The notes below the pieces were generated by a model. It did no database searches, was not told the origin of the DNA, and saw only the letters and a list, made by a program, of their open reading frames with translations. The translations under genes and the position numbers were made by a program. A stretch of DNA of 64,000 bases from the NCBI GenBank assembly GCA_015067585.1, contig SVMC01000006.1:1-64000 (forward strand), in the 5' to 3' direction. Position 1 is the stretch's first letter. Every line of letters starts with the position of its first letter. This DNA comes from Oscillospiraceae bacterium (GTDB lineage Bacteria; Bacillota; Clostridia; Oscillospirales; Oscillospiraceae). Shown one piece after another: positions 34,151 through 43,421 of this stretch.

Positions 34151-35434
34151 ATGAAGATCAACACCCGCAATTTGCCCTATGAGGAAGTATTGAAGCTGCC
34201 GCGGCTACAGCACCGCGATCCCAGAAAGCCGAGTCGGTTTTTGGCTACGGTGGTTCGCATCGCTTCCATGCCTACGCTGCTGAAGACGAAATTCACCTAT
34301 ACCACAGAGCGCATGGAGCAGGTAGCAAAGCAGCCCTGCCTGATCCTGATGAACCACTGCAGCTTTACAGACATGAAGCTGGCTTACGGCATTTTCTATC
34401 CCAGGCCCTTTGGCATCGTGACCTCGGTGGATGCCATGTCCGGCTTTCTTGGGAAACTGATGCGCTTTCTTGGCTGTGCGCCCACCCACAAGTATATCAC
34501 GGATCTTTCTGTGATCCGGGATATGGAGTATATGCTGAAGAAGAACAAGACAAGTGTCTTGATGTACCCGGAGGCGGGTTACTCCTTTGATGGAAGAGCC
34601 ACCGCGTTGCCACGGAAGATGGGGGTTCTGATGAAGAAGCTGGGTGTCCCTGTGGTGACGGTCATCACACAGGGTGCCTTTGCCAGAGATCCGCTTTACA
34701 ATATGCTGCAGATCCGGGATGTGAAGGTCAGCGCCCATGTGAAGTGCATCGCCACGGCGGAAGAAGTCAGGGAAAAGACCGTTGCCGAATTGGACGCACT
34801 GCTTGCCGAGTCCTTCTCCTTCGATAATTTCGCATGGCAGAGGGACAATCAAATCTCCATCGATGTTCCCTTCCGGGCAGACGGCCTGCACCGCATTCTC
34901 TACAAGTGCCCCCACTGCGGCACGGAAAATGAGATGGAAGGCAAGGGCATCCACCTGACCTGCCATGCCTGCGGCAAAAAATGGGAAATGGACGAGTACG
35001 GACAACTATCAGCCTGCGAAGGGAAAACAGAATATCCCCATATCCCGGACTGGTACACATGGCAGAGGCAGTGCGTCAGAAAAGAATTAGAGGATGGGAC
35101 ATATCTTCTTGACACCGATGTGGACATTGCCGTTCAGGTGAATTTAGATGGTGTGTGCATGATCGGACAGGGGCATCTGACCCACGATCAGAACGGTTTC
35201 CATCTGACCGGTGGGGAAGGGAAGCTAAATTATCAGCAATCCGCACTGGCATCTCACACACTTTACTCCGATTACTACTGGTACGAGATCGCCGATGTGA
35301 TCGGTATCGGTGATAACGAATTCTCTTATTTCTGCTTCCCAAAAACAAAAACCTCCGTCACCAAGGCAAGATTGGCAACAGAGGAACTGTACAGGATGAA
35401 AAAGTATAATCGAAAACCGATAGCTGCAATTTGA
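34151..35434 (+). CDS. PlsC-like acyltransferase with C-terminal zinc ribbon
   Basis: 427 residues from the ATG at 34151 (weak AGGA upstream; the frame is open to 34055). The acyltransferase part has the catalytic NHCSFTD (NHxxxxD) motif and YPEAGYSFDG, corresponding to the EGxR block of 1-acylglycerol-3-phosphate acyltransferases, but with Ala-Gly in place of Gly-x-Arg. After residue 290 comes a zinc ribbon (CPHCG...CHACG) and a roughly 130-residue beta-rich tail. The extra domains set it apart from housekeeping PlsC. Its substrate is unknown, perhaps a lipid or glycolipid. Confidence 0.75.
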   Translation: MKINTRNLPYEEVLKLPRLQHRDPRKPSRFLATVVRIASMPTLLKTKFTYTTERMEQVAKQPCLILMNHCSFTDMKLAYGIFYPRPFGIVTSVDAMSGFLGKLMRFLGCAPTHKYITDLSVIRDMEYMLKKNKTSVLMYPEAGYSFDGRATALPRKMGVLMKKLGVPVVTVITQGAFARDPLYNMLQIRDVKVSAHVKCIATAEEVREKTVAELDALLAESFSFDNFAWQRDNQISIDVPFRADGLHRILYKCPHCGTENEMEGKGIHLTCHACGKKWEMDEYGQLSACEGKTEYPHIPDWYTWQRQCVRKELEDGTYLLDTDVDIAVQVNLDGVCMIGQGHLTHDQNGFHLTGGEGKLNYQQSALASHTLYSDYYWYEIADVIGIGDNEFSYFCFPKTKTSVTKARLATEELYRMKKYNRKPIAAI

Positions 35435-35504
35435 CAAAGCGTGGGGTTGTCTCAAAATGAAATTGTGTAATAGAGAAGCTCGCACTCCTGGCGGGGATCG
35501 TGTG

Positions 35505-35612
35505 AAGGGGCGGTCTTGGAGCCCCTTTCGCGTTCAATCAGAAAGCATTATGACGGAAGCAAGCATGCTTCCGTCATAATGTAAGGGCATCGTTGCATTT
35601 TGCAACGGTGCC
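35505..35612. repeat. Three consecutive hairpins downstream of the acyltransferase and proA genes
   Basis: The first is AAGGGGC/GCCCCTT (35505-35527). The second is a perfect 16-bp stem, 35546-35561 with 35566-35581. The third is GGCATCGTTGCA/TGCAACGGTGCC (35586-35612). They fill the gap between convergent genes. T-tracts are weak, so they may be terminators or repeat units. Confidence 0.6.
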
Positions 35613-35644
35613 ATTATAGTTTCCCGGGGGAAAAGATTGCAAAA

Positions 35645-36886
35645 TCAGCGGATATGACCATCTCCGGTAATTACATACTTATAAGTGGTCAGTTCACGAA
35701 GACCCATAGGGCCTCTGGCGTGAAGCTTTTGGGTGGAGATACCCATTTCACAGCCCAGGCCAAACTCACCGCCATCAGTAAAGCGGGTGGAGGCGTTCAC
35801 ATAGACAGCAGAGCTGTCCACACCGGAGGTAAAGGCAGCTTTCGCTTCCTCGCTTTGGGTCACGATGGCCTCAGAATGGCCGGTGGAATGCTGAGAGATG
35901 TGACGCACAGCCTCATGCACATTCTCCACGCATTTCACTGCCAGAATATAATCCAAAAATTCCGTATCAAAGTCAGCAGGGGAGGCAGGTATGCCGGGAA
36001 TGATGTCCTGTGCCGTTTCGTCCAGGCGAAGCTCTACAGGCTGTTCAGGCCGCTGTGCGACCAAAGCCTCATGAAGCATGGGAAGGAAGACGGGAGCAAT
36101 GGCTTTGTCCACTAAGAGCACTTCTTCCGCATTGCATACACTGGGACGGCTGGTCTTTGCGTTTCTCACGATGTTCAAAGCCATCTGAAGGTCGGCGGTC
36201 TTTTCCACATACACATGGCAGATGCCGGTGCCAGTGGCAATGCAGGGGACAGTGGCATTCTGCACGCAGGCATTGATGAGTCCTGCGCCGCCTCTGGGGA
36301 TCAGCAGATCCACATAGCCATTGGCGGTCATCAGCGCCGTAGCGCTGGCGCGGGTGATATCCTGCACTAAATTTACCGCATCGGGCGTGATATCCACAGA
36401 GCTAAGTCCTGCCTTCAGAGCGGTGACGATGGCATTGGCAGAGCGGAATGCCTCCTTGCCGCCACGGAGAATGCACACAGAGCCTGCCTTCAGGGCGAGG
36501 GCGGCGGCATCACTGGTGACATTGGGGCGGCTCTCATAGATGATGGCGATCACACCCATGGGAACGGAGATCCGCTGGATCTTGAGCCCATCCTCCCGGG
36601 TATGAGATTCCAGAACATGACCCACAGGGTCGGGAAGGGCAGCCACCTCACGGATGCCATTGGACATTCCGGCGATGCGCTCGGGTGTCAGACGCAGACG
36701 GTCCAGCATTACATCGGACACCTTGTCCTTTGCCGCTTCCATGTCCAGTGCGTTGGCAGCAAGGATCTTGTCCTGCTGAGCCAGAAGGGCATCCGCCATT
36801 GCAAGCAGTGCTTCGTTTTTCTGAGCGGTAGTCAGCTTGGTTACATCAAATTTTGCGTTTTTCGCTGTTAAAAGAAGTTCTTTCAT
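35645..36886 (-). CDS. proA: Gamma-glutamyl phosphate reductase ProA
   Basis: 413 residues of the aldehyde dehydrogenase-like superfamily. ProA reduces gamma-glutamyl phosphate with NADPH to glutamate semialdehyde in proline synthesis. The catalytic cysteine is in the segment [14 protein letters not shown] and the [13 protein letters not shown] motif is typical. The start overlaps the proB stop by four bases, so translation is coupled. Confidence 0.97.
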   Translation of the reverse strand: MKELLLTAKNAKFDVTKLTTAQKNEALLAMADALLAQQDKILAANALDMEAAKDKVSDVMLDRLRLTPERIAGMSNGIREVAALPDPVGHVLESHTREDGLKIQRISVPMGVIAIIYESRPNVTSDAAALALKAGSVCILRGGKEAFRSANAIVTALKAGLSSVDITPDAVNLVQDITRASATALMTANGYVDLLIPRGGAGLINACVQNATVPCIATGTGICHVYVEKTADLQMALNIVRNAKTSRPSVCNAEEVLLVDKAIAPVFLPMLHEALVAQRPEQPVELRLDETAQDIIPGIPASPADFDTEFLDYILAVKCVENVHEAVRHISQHSTGHSEAIVTQSEEAKAAFTSGVDSSAVYVNASTRFTDGGEFGLGCEMGISTQKLHARGPMGLRELTTYKYVITGDGHIR

Positions 36887-37653
36887 TTTGCTTCCTCCCC
36901 AAATGCGGTGCCTACCGGTTTACCTTCCAGAATGTCATACAGGGCAGCGGGGTGATTGCCGTTGGCGATCACCATTTCGCAGCCACAGGCAATGCAGATC
37001 TTTGCGGCATGGAATTTCGTGACCATACCGCCGGTGCCGAGTTTGCTGCCGGCAGCACCTGCAAGGGCCATCACCTCAGCATTGATCTCCGGAATGCGCT
37101 GGATCAGCTTTGCATCCGGAACAGTATGGGGGTCAGCGGTAAACACGCCGTCAATATCGGAAAGCAGGATCAGTTTGTCTGCACGGATGCTCTGCGCCAC
37201 CATGGCGGCCAGGGTATCGTTATCGCCGATGGCGATCTCTTCTGTGGCAACGGTGTCATTTTCGTTGATGATGGGCAGGGCATTGAGTTCCAGCAGGCGG
37301 TTGATGGTGTTGCTGAAATTATCATGGCGCTTTTCGTTTTCCATGTCATCGCCGGTGATGAGAAGCTGACCCACCGTGTGGTTGAACATGGCAAAGAGCC
37401 GGTCATATGTATACATCAGTTCACACTGACCCACGGCGGCGGATGCCTGCTTTGTGGGGATGTCTGTGGGACGCTGCAGAAGTCCCAACTTTCCCACACC
37501 CATGCCAATGGCACCGGATGAAACTAAAATCACCTGATGACCCGCATTTTTGATATCACTGAGCACTGTACACAGCTCTTCCACACGGCGGATATTCAGA
37601 TGCCCCGTGGAATGAGCCAGTGTGCTGGTGCCAATCTTCACTACAATTCGCAT
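36883..37653 (-). CDS. proB: Glutamate 5-kinase ProB (no PUA domain)
   Basis: 256 residues from ATG 37653 (GGAGG five bases ahead); an in-frame TTG at 37665 is less likely. The amino acid kinase domain begins [19 protein letters not shown] and has the [10 protein letters not shown] and [10 protein letters not shown] motifs. It phosphorylates glutamate, the proline-inhibited first step. The C-terminal PUA domain of E. coli ProB is missing, as in many Firmicutes, which may alter feedback or oligomer state. Confidence 0.96.
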   Translation of the reverse strand: MRIVVKIGTSTLAHSTGHLNIRRVEELCTVLSDIKNAGHQVILVSSGAIGMGVGKLGLLQRPTDIPTKQASAAVGQCELMYTYDRLFAMFNHTVGQLLITGDDMENEKRHDNFSNTINRLLELNALPIINENDTVATEEIAIGDNDTLAAMVAQSIRADKLILLSDIDGVFTADPHTVPDAKLIQRIPEINAEVMALAGAAGSKLGTGGMVTKFHAAKICIACGCEMVIANGNHPAALYDILEGKPVGTAFGEEAK

Positions 37654-37777
37654 AAAAGCCTCCAAATTTACGATTGTTACTATTATAGCTGATATAACAA
37701 AAGAAATAAAGAGGAAATTCGCAGTTCATTGCAGAAGGTGATTGAATCAGATTGTCCTGATATAACAGATTCTCTTA

Positions 37778-37808
37778 CCGGCAAACGAGAATAATCCCGT
37801 TTGCCGGT
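37778..37808 (-). terminator. Hairpin downstream of cotJC
   Basis: ACCGGCAAACG pairs with CGTTTGCCGGT around a nine-base loop, directly after the cotJC stop codon. The following T-tract is poor; it is a candidate terminator only. Confidence 0.45.
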
Positions 37809-37823
37809 TTGGATCATTATGCC

Positions 37824-38420
37824 TTACTTATCAAAAGAAGGATTCATGCAGTAAACATTCTTCTGGTTCAGCCGCTCACGGAGCTTTTCAATGGCCTCGC
37901 CAAAGCGCTGGAAGTGGACAACCTCCCGCTCCCGAAGGAACTTAATGACATCGTTTACATCGGGATCATCGGAAAGACGCAGGATATTGTCATAGGTGAC
38001 TCTCGCTTTTTGTTCCGCGGCAAGGTCTTCCGTCAGATCAGCAATGGCGTCTCCCTTGACCTGCATGGAGGCAGCGCTCCAGGGAAAGCCGGAAGCGGAG
38101 GTGGGGTAAACACCGGCGGTATGATCTACAAAATAGGGCGCAAAGGCGCTGTCTTTGATCTGAGAATCCTTCAGATTCCGGGTCAACTGGTGCACGATGG
38201 TGCCGATCATCTCAAGGTGGGACAGTTCTTCCGTGCCAATGTCCGTCAGAAGGGCCTTCTGTTCGGGGAAGGGCATGGAATACCGCTGGGAAAGATACCG
38301 CAGGGAAGCACCGAGCTCCCCATCGGGTCCGCCATACTGGCTGATTATGATCGAAGCCAGCCTGGGATTGGGTTTATCGATCTTGATGGGATACTGCAGG
38401 CTTTTCTTATAAATAAACAT
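37824..38420 (-). CDS. cotJC: Spore coat protein CotJC, manganese-catalase-like
   Basis: 198 residues of the ferritin-like manganese catalase family. The conserved glutamates and histidine are in TDIGTEELSHLEMIGT, and YPIKIDKPNPRLA is a typical N-terminus. In Bacillus the protein lies in the inner spore coat with CotJA and CotJB. It may protect spores against peroxide. GGAGGG precedes the ATG. It starts four bases after the cotJAB fusion gene. Confidence 0.93.
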   Translation of the reverse strand: MFIYKKSLQYPIKIDKPNPRLASIIISQYGGPDGELGASLRYLSQRYSMPFPEQKALLTDIGTEELSHLEMIGTIVHQLTRNLKDSQIKDSAFAPYFVDHTAGVYPTSASGFPWSAASMQVKGDAIADLTEDLAAEQKARVTYDNILRLSDDPDVNDVIKFLREREVVHFQRFGEAIEKLRERLNQKNVYCMNPSFDK

Positions 38421-38423
38421 CTG

Positions 38424-38882
38424 TTAACCCTCCCCGTTTTCACGATATTCCCAGGGCCACGGGCTGTTGATCCAATTGAATTCACCGTTTCTCACGGCAT
38501 CCAGATGAGTCAGCGGACCGCATTTCTTTTCGTACTGCTCCTTGCCTGCCTGATACAGGGAGATATACGAGCGCATCAGCTCGATGACTTCCGTATCACA
38601 GGGGTGGGTATCCAGAAACAGCGCCAGCTCTGTAATGGCAAAATTCAGCGCCATGAGTTCGTGCAAAGGCGTATTGGATTTTTCCTTTGTATTCACCATG
38701 CCCATGAAGGGAAGATCCAGACCCGGGAACAGGGTGCCGCGGATCAGACCCTTTTTGGCAGTATATTGCTTGGGATTGTTGCTCTGGAACGGCACATATG
38801 GATTCGCCAATGGCGCCATATGCGGCAGGGAGCCGTACATATCATTCTTTGTCAGCTCCATGTCTGTGCGCTTATCGTCCAA
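38424..38882 (-). CDS. CotJA-CotJB fusion spore coat protein
   Basis: 152 residues. The first part (about 1-65) has the GLIRGTLFPGLDLPF block of CotJA, and the second (about 70-145) the CotJB pattern MALNFAITELALFLDTHP followed by FNWINSPWPWE. In Bacillus these are separate proteins of about 82 and 87-100 residues. Here one frame joins them through a short linker. The start is probably the TTG at 38882, nine bases after AAGGAG; an ATG lies at 38861. It is followed by cotJC. Confidence 0.82.
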   Translation of the reverse strand: MDDKRTDMELTKNDMYGSLPHMAPLANPYVPFQSNNPKQYTAKKGLIRGTLFPGLDLPFMGMVNTKEKSNTPLHELMALNFAITELALFLDTHPCDTEVIELMRSYISLYQAGKEQYEKKCGPLTHLDAVRNGEFNWINSPWPWEYRENGEG

Positions 38883-39006
38883 CTTGGGTCACTCCTTACG
38901 CAGTTTTCGAGCAATTGCTCTGAACCATCATATGTGCGCAGGCTTCGACAGGTTCTTACATCATAGGCAACTGTTATTTTGCATAGGCTTTGACGAGGTG
39001 TTGTCC

Positions 39007-39720
39007 ATGGAAGCGATGAAACAGTACGGAAAACTATATCTGACCATGATCTTATGCTTTACCGCTGCAGCGATTTTGGCAGCTGCATTGGGCGGAGAAG
39101 CTGTGAGCGTCAGTGGAGAGGGGAGTGGCAATGTCATTTATCTCGACCCCGGTCATGGCGGAGAGGATGGGGGCGCGGTATCCGTCAGCGGGGTGCAGGA
39201 AAGTGAGCTCAATCTCGCCATATCTCTGCGTCTGCGGGATCTTCTTCAGCTTTGCGGAATGTCCACGGAAATGACAAGGGATGGGGATTATGCCATCTAT
39301 TCGGATGGCTGCCAGACCATTGCGCAGAAAAAAGTCTCCGATCTCAGAAACCGAGTGGAACTTCTGCAGCAAAATCCCGGCGCAATACTTGTAAGCATCC
39401 ATCAGAACCAATTCCCGGAGGAAAAATACCACGGCGCACAGGTGTTTTACAATCAGGGGACAAACAGCGAAACCCTTGCAAGCTTCATGCGTGACGCGCT
39501 GAAGGCGGGTCTTGACCCTGAAAACAATCGGGAGATCAAAAAGGCGCAGGACATTTTCCTGATGGAGCAAATTGAGAATACTGCCGTTCTGATCGAATGC
39601 GGCTTTCTGTCCAACAGGGAAGAGGAGGCAAAGCTGAGGGATGAACAATATCAAAAAAAGATCGCCTGCGCCATCAGCGCAGGTCTAATGAATTACATCG
39701 AGGATCAATCGCTCTTGTAA
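39007..39720 (+). CDS. cwlD: Spore cortex N-acetylmuramoyl-L-alanine amidase CwlD
   Basis: 237 residues from the ATG at 39007 (GAGGTG six bases ahead). An N-terminal signal/anchor segment (about 8-30) precedes an Amidase_3 domain with zinc ligands in DPGHGGEDGG, the Glu in QESELNLAIS and the histidine in VSIHQNQF, plus the catalytic-type ECGFLSN near the end. CwlD removes stem peptides from cortex muramic acid before lactam formation in spores. It is divergent from the cotJ genes and followed by radA. Confidence 0.9.
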   Translation: MEAMKQYGKLYLTMILCFTAAAILAAALGGEAVSVSGEGSGNVIYLDPGHGGEDGGAVSVSGVQESELNLAISLRLRDLLQLCGMSTEMTRDGDYAIYSDGCQTIAQKKVSDLRNRVELLQQNPGAILVSIHQNQFPEEKYHGAQVFYNQGTNSETLASFMRDALKAGLDPENNREIKKAQDIFLMEQIENTAVLIECGFLSNREEEAKLRDEQYQKKIACAISAGLMNYIEDQSLL

Positions 39721-39766
39721 TCGCAAAAAATCATGCTATAATGAAGAAAAAACGATGGAGCAGCCA

Positions 39767-41116
39767 ATGAAAAAGACAAAGACAAGCTATTATTGCACAT
39801 CCTGCGGGAATGAAACACCCCAGTGGTATGGAAGATGCCCTGCCTGCGGTGAATGGGGTACTGTGGAGGAGCAGGTGAGTGCCCCTGCGAAGGTACCCGG
39901 AAAATCTGCCGTGACCCGTGCGCCCAAAAAGCTCTCTCAGGTGGCAGGGGGCGACGAGATCCGATTTACTACTGGTCTTGGGGAACTGGACCGGGTCTTG
40001 GGCGGCGGTGCGGTGTTGGGGTCTCTGGTGCTGATCAGCGGCGCTCCCGGCATCGGTAAATCCACATTATTGCTTCAAATCTGCAGTGATTTGTGCAGAC
40101 TTCGCTCTGTTTTGTACATTTCCGGTGAAGAAAGCGAAAAGCAGCTCAAAATGCGTGCCCTCCGGTTGGGTATACAGACGGACAGCCTGCTTGTATTATC
40201 CGAGACCAACCTGACCCAGGTGATCGCCATCGCACAGGAGCAAAAGCCGGATGTACTGATCGTGGACTCTATCCAGACTCTCTATCTGGAGGAAAATACT
40301 TCTGCGCCGGGCAGCATTTCTCAGGTGAAGGAATGCACCATGGCGCTGATGCATTTGTCGAAAACCTGTGGGATCACGGTATTTGTGGTGGGCCATGTCA
40401 ATAAAGACGGTGCCATTGCCGGTCCCAAGGTGCTGGAGCATATGGTGGACTGCGTGCTTTACTTTGAGGGCGACCGCAATACCAGCTATCGTCTTTTGCG
40501 TGCGGCAAAGAACCGTTTTGGCTCCACCAATGAGATCGGCGTGTTCGAAATGAACGATTCCGGACTTGTGGAAGTGCCGAATCCCTCGGAAATGCTGCTG
40601 GCAGGCAGGCCACTTGGAACCCCGGGCACCTGCGTGGCCTGCGCCATGGAGGGCAGCCGGCCGGTTCTGGCCGAAGTTCAGGCGTTGGTGACCCGATCCA
40701 GCTTTCAGGTGCCCAGAAGAACCACAAATGGCTTTGATTATAACCGTGCCAACCTCCTCATGGCAGTGGTGGAAAAGCGGGGCGGCATCAAGCTGGGCCT
40801 GTGCGATGCCTACCTGAATGTTATTGGTGGTCTGTATCTGGAAGAACCTGCTGCCGACCTTCCCGTGGTGCTTGCCATTGCATCCAGCTATCTGGATCGT
40901 GCCATCCGTCAGGATCTTTGCGCCATCGGGGAAGTGGGCCTGACAGGGGAGCTCCGCGCGGTTTCAAATCTGCCCCAGCGCCTGATGGAATTAAAGCGCC
41001 TTGGCTTCACCCAGTGCATCATCCCACGCCACGGCACCGCAGGCATCATTGCACCCGATGGCATGGATCTGATCCGGGTGAAAAATATCAAAGAAGCCAT
41101 GGATGCGGCGCTATAA
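39767..41116 (+). CDS. radA: DNA repair protein RadA
   Basis: 449 residues from ATG 39767, which has GGAG six bases ahead; an ATG at 39755 lacks a site. Domains are an N-terminal C4 zinc finger (CTSCG...CPACG), a RecA-like ATPase with Walker A GAPGIGKST, the RadA-specific KNRFG motif (about residue 249), and a C-terminal Lon-protease-like domain. RadA promotes branch migration at recombination intermediates. It is 46 bases after cwlD. Confidence 0.96.
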   Translation: MKKTKTSYYCTSCGNETPQWYGRCPACGEWGTVEEQVSAPAKVPGKSAVTRAPKKLSQVAGGDEIRFTTGLGELDRVLGGGAVLGSLVLISGAPGIGKSTLLLQICSDLCRLRSVLYISGEESEKQLKMRALRLGIQTDSLLVLSETNLTQVIAIAQEQKPDVLIVDSIQTLYLEENTSAPGSISQVKECTMALMHLSKTCGITVFVVGHVNKDGAIAGPKVLEHMVDCVLYFEGDRNTSYRLLRAAKNRFGSTNEIGVFEMNDSGLVEVPNPSEMLLAGRPLGTPGTCVACAMEGSRPVLAEVQALVTRSSFQVPRRTTNGFDYNRANLLMAVVEKRGGIKLGLCDAYLNVIGGLYLEEPAADLPVVLAIASSYLDRAIRQDLCAIGEVGLTGELRAVSNLPQRLMELKRLGFTQCIIPRHGTAGIIAPDGMDLIRVKNIKEAMDAAL

Positions 41117-41140
41117 GGTGGGCACATCAATCAGAAAAAA

Positions 41141-41217
41141 TGAAGTCAACCAATTCTTGCTGGGATGCCTGCAGCCTCTCCGCAGGGATCCATACAAGAC
41201 AAAATTGGTTGACTTCA
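41141..41217. repeat. 77-base cruciform-like inverted repeat after radA
   Basis: TGAAGTCAACCAATT (41141-41155) is the perfect inverse of 41203-41217. Inside, CTTG/CAAG and GGAT..CCTGC/GCAGG..ATCC can also pair, giving a nearly continuous stem-loop. On the minus strand the stem is followed by TTTTTT (41135-41140), but no minus-strand gene precedes it. Confidence 0.7.
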
Positions 41218-41363
41218 ATTAGAATATACTGAATTCAGATTTGTATGTCAATGAAAAGCAGCATAATTGGATCATCTTGTCTATAAGATGCCCACAGGCA
41301 GCAACAGGGAAGTCCCGCAAGCCGTCTGTGGGTGTTTTGTCAATCATAGCGCAATCTTTTATG

Positions 41364-41399
41364 CCCAACGCAACAAAATAAAAATTTTGTTGCGTTGGG
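41364..41399. promoter_or_regulatory. Perfect 16-bp palindrome overlapping the recombinase promoter
   Basis: CCCAACGCAACAAAAT (41364-41379) is exactly repeated in inverse at 41384-41399 with a four-base spacer. The right arm covers the -35 element of the next promoter, as an operator would. It could equally be a recombinase-binding site. Confidence 0.7.
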
Positions 41400-41418
41400 A
41401 GTGGATGTGTGCTATAAT
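41390..41418 (+). promoter_or_regulatory. Promoter of the tyrosine recombinase gene
   Basis: TTGCGT (41390-41395), a 17-base spacer and an extended -10, TGCTATAAT (TATAAT at 41413-41418). The leader to the start codon is about 115 bases, with no other gene recognised. Confidence 0.72.
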
Positions 41419-41540
41419 AATGGTGTCAGACAGGCTGATCCGGCTCGTTGCATTGTTTTGCACAACTGATTTGGATTACGATGCATTTGAGCGGTCTATC
41501 GGATGGATTATTGACTATTTCAGGAATCGAGGTGCTTTCT

Positions 41541-42539
41541 ATGCAGTTTGATCGGGATTGTCCGCTGGTTTTGCGTGAGTTTCTTTCTTATCACGAAAAC
41601 ATCAAAGCGCAATCAAAGAAAACCATTTCAGAATACTATTTGGATCTTCGGATGTTCCTTCGTTTCATTGTTCTGATCAAAAATGAAATGCCGTACCATA
41701 CCGACCTTGAGACCATTTCCATTCGTTCTGTCGATACAGACCTTCTTCGGACGGTCACGGTGAACGATATTTATGATTTCCTTTCTTATCTTGCCAATGA
41801 TCGTGTCAAAAACCCGGACTCCATGTCGAAAGAGATCGGGATCGGTTCTGCGGCCCGGGCCAGAAAACTGTCTTCCATCAAATCATTCTACAAATATCTG
41901 ACGGTGAGAACACGGCAGTTGGAAGAAAATCCCGTCAAGGATCTGGAATATCCGAAGCTGCGCAAGTCTCTGCCCAGATATTTGACCTTAGAACAGTCCA
42001 GAAGGCTTTTGGAGGCTGTGGAAGGCATGAATTCTCAGCGCGACTTTGCGATTCTGATGATCTTTCTGACCTGTGGGATCCGCATCAGTGAGCTTGTGGG
42101 ATTGAATCTGTCTGATGTATACGATGATCGCATCCGTGTTGTGGGCAAAGGCAACAAAGAACGCGTGGTCTTCCTTGGCACCACCTGCCGTGAGGCCATC
42201 GATGCCTATTTGCCCATCCGAAAGAAGCTTGTGCTGACGGATGACCGCGCTTTATTTGGCAGCCGGGACCATAACCGCATCAGTGTATCAGCGGTACATC
42301 GCTTGGTGAAAAAGCACCTTCTGGCGGCAGGTCTGGACGCAAGCCAGTTTTCCGCCCACAAGCTGCGGCATACTGCCGCCACCATGATGCTGTCCGGTGG
42401 CGTGGATGTGAAGACGGTGCAGGAAGTTTTGGGCCATGAGAATCTCAATACTACCCAGATCTATACCCACATTGAGAACACAGAATTGCAGATCGCAGCA
42501 AGAGCAAATCCAATTTCTCAATTAAAGATCGAAAAATAA
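41541..42539 (+). CDS. Tyrosine recombinase, XerC/XerD-like
   Basis: 332 residues from ATG 41541 (GAGGTGCTTTCT upstream). An N-terminal SAM-like DNA-binding domain (about 1-150) precedes the catalytic domain. The active-site set is visible: Arg in CGIRISEL, His-x-x-Arg in HKLRHTAATM, His in LGHENL and the nucleophilic Tyr in TTQIYTH. Length and the absence of phage or transposon genes favour a chromosome-dimer-resolving Xer enzyme or a relative, not an integrase of a mobile element. No dif site was identified with certainty. Confidence 0.88.
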   Translation: MQFDRDCPLVLREFLSYHENIKAQSKKTISEYYLDLRMFLRFIVLIKNEMPYHTDLETISIRSVDTDLLRTVTVNDIYDFLSYLANDRVKNPDSMSKEIGIGSAARARKLSSIKSFYKYLTVRTRQLEENPVKDLEYPKLRKSLPRYLTLEQSRRLLEAVEGMNSQRDFAILMIFLTCGIRISELVGLNLSDVYDDRIRVVGKGNKERVVFLGTTCREAIDAYLPIRKKLVLTDDRALFGSRDHNRISVSAVHRLVKKHLLAAGLDASQFSAHKLRHTAATMMLSGGVDVKTVQEVLGHENLNTTQIYTHIENTELQIAARANPISQLKIEK

Positions 42540-42543
42540 CAAT

Positions 42544-42585
42544 ATCACCCGATATCAAGGAAATTACCTTTGATTTCGGGTGATA
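42544..42585. terminator. Bidirectional hairpin between recombinase and hisJ genes
   Basis: TATCACCCGATATCAAGG pairs with CCTTTGATTTCGGGTGATA with small mismatches around a six-base loop, located between the two convergent stop codons. Confidence 0.75.
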
Positions 42586-42590
42586 ATTCT

Positions 42591-43421
42591 TTATAAATAT
42601 TCGATTTTCTCGACAGAAACAGGCGCAAATCCCTGCGCTGTCAGCATCCAGATCTCCCGGAAGCCGCAAGCTTTGATCAGTTCCAAAGCGCTGTCAAAGG
42701 CGCAGGCAATGCCGTCTGTGCTGTGGGCATCGGAATTCAGGCATATCCGACCACCAAGTGAATGAAGCTGTTTGAGCAGGTTTTTTGCAGGGTATGGACT
42801 TGTTCTGTAGCCTCTGGAAATCGCTCCGGTGTTGACCTCAAAGATCTTTCCTGCTTTCACAAGGGATTCCATCGCCGCAAACGCGGCCTGCAGATAGGTT
42901 TTGCTTTCAGGATCGTAAATCGCTTCGCGCTCATCGAACTTTGTGAGCAGATCAAAATGGCCCACGATGTGGATTTCCGGATTGTTCGCCATTTCCGCAT
43001 ACTGGGAAAAATAGCACTCAGCCGCAGCATCCGCATTTCCGGCAAAATACCGCTTGATCCCGTCTTTGGCGATCTCTGCGGTATTATCCGCATCAAAGCA
43101 GCCATCAGGAGTCACTGTGGCATGGACAGAACCGATGACATAATCAAAGGTGGACAGATCGAGTTTGGAACGCAGATCATATTCGATCCCGCAAAATACC
43201 GGAATGATAACCCGGTATTTTGCCTTCAGTCGTTTCACTTCCGCCATATACTGCGGGAGTTTTTCTTTCGGCATGGTCCAGTCCTGCTCGTTTTCGATGG
43301 GGCTGTGTCCGCTCAGGCCGATGGCGCTGAGCCTCTTCCCTACTGCAGCCTGCACCATTTCTTCCAAGGTGCATTTTCCGTCATCGTACAGGCTGTGGGT
43401 ATGCAGATCCTGGGGTCTCAT
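42591..43421 (-). CDS. hisJ: Histidinol-phosphatase, PHP type (HisJ)
   Basis: 276 residues of the PHP metal-dependent phosphatase family. The His-rich metal site begins with [12 protein letters not shown], with further ligands in GLSGHSP, GIEYD and the C-terminal NSDAHS. It dephosphorylates histidinol phosphate, the step HisB performs in E. coli but not here, where HisB is single-domain. It is the last gene of the his operon and overlaps hisI by four bases. Confidence 0.92.
   Translation of the reverse strand: MRPQDLHTHSLYDDGKCTLEEMVQAAVGKRLSAIGLSGHSPIENEQDWTMPKEKLPQYMAEVKRLKAKYRVIIPVFCGIEYDLRSKLDLSTFDYVIGSVHATVTPDGCFDADNTAEIAKDGIKRYFAGNADAAAECYFSQYAEMANNPEIHIVGHFDLLTKFDEREAIYDPESKTYLQAAFAAMESLVKAGKIFEVNTGAISRGYRTSPYPAKNLLKQLHSLGGRICLNSDAHSTDGIACAFDSALELIKACGFREIWMLTAQGFAPVSVEKIEYL

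Noticed and set aside
41141-41217. Ordinary terminator of radA
   Set aside because: On the radA strand the stem is followed by ATTAGAATAT, not a T-tract.
41541-42539. Integrase of a prophage or integrative element
   Set aside because: No phage, conjugation or cargo genes and no tRNA-end duplication are nearby; flanks are radA and the his operon.
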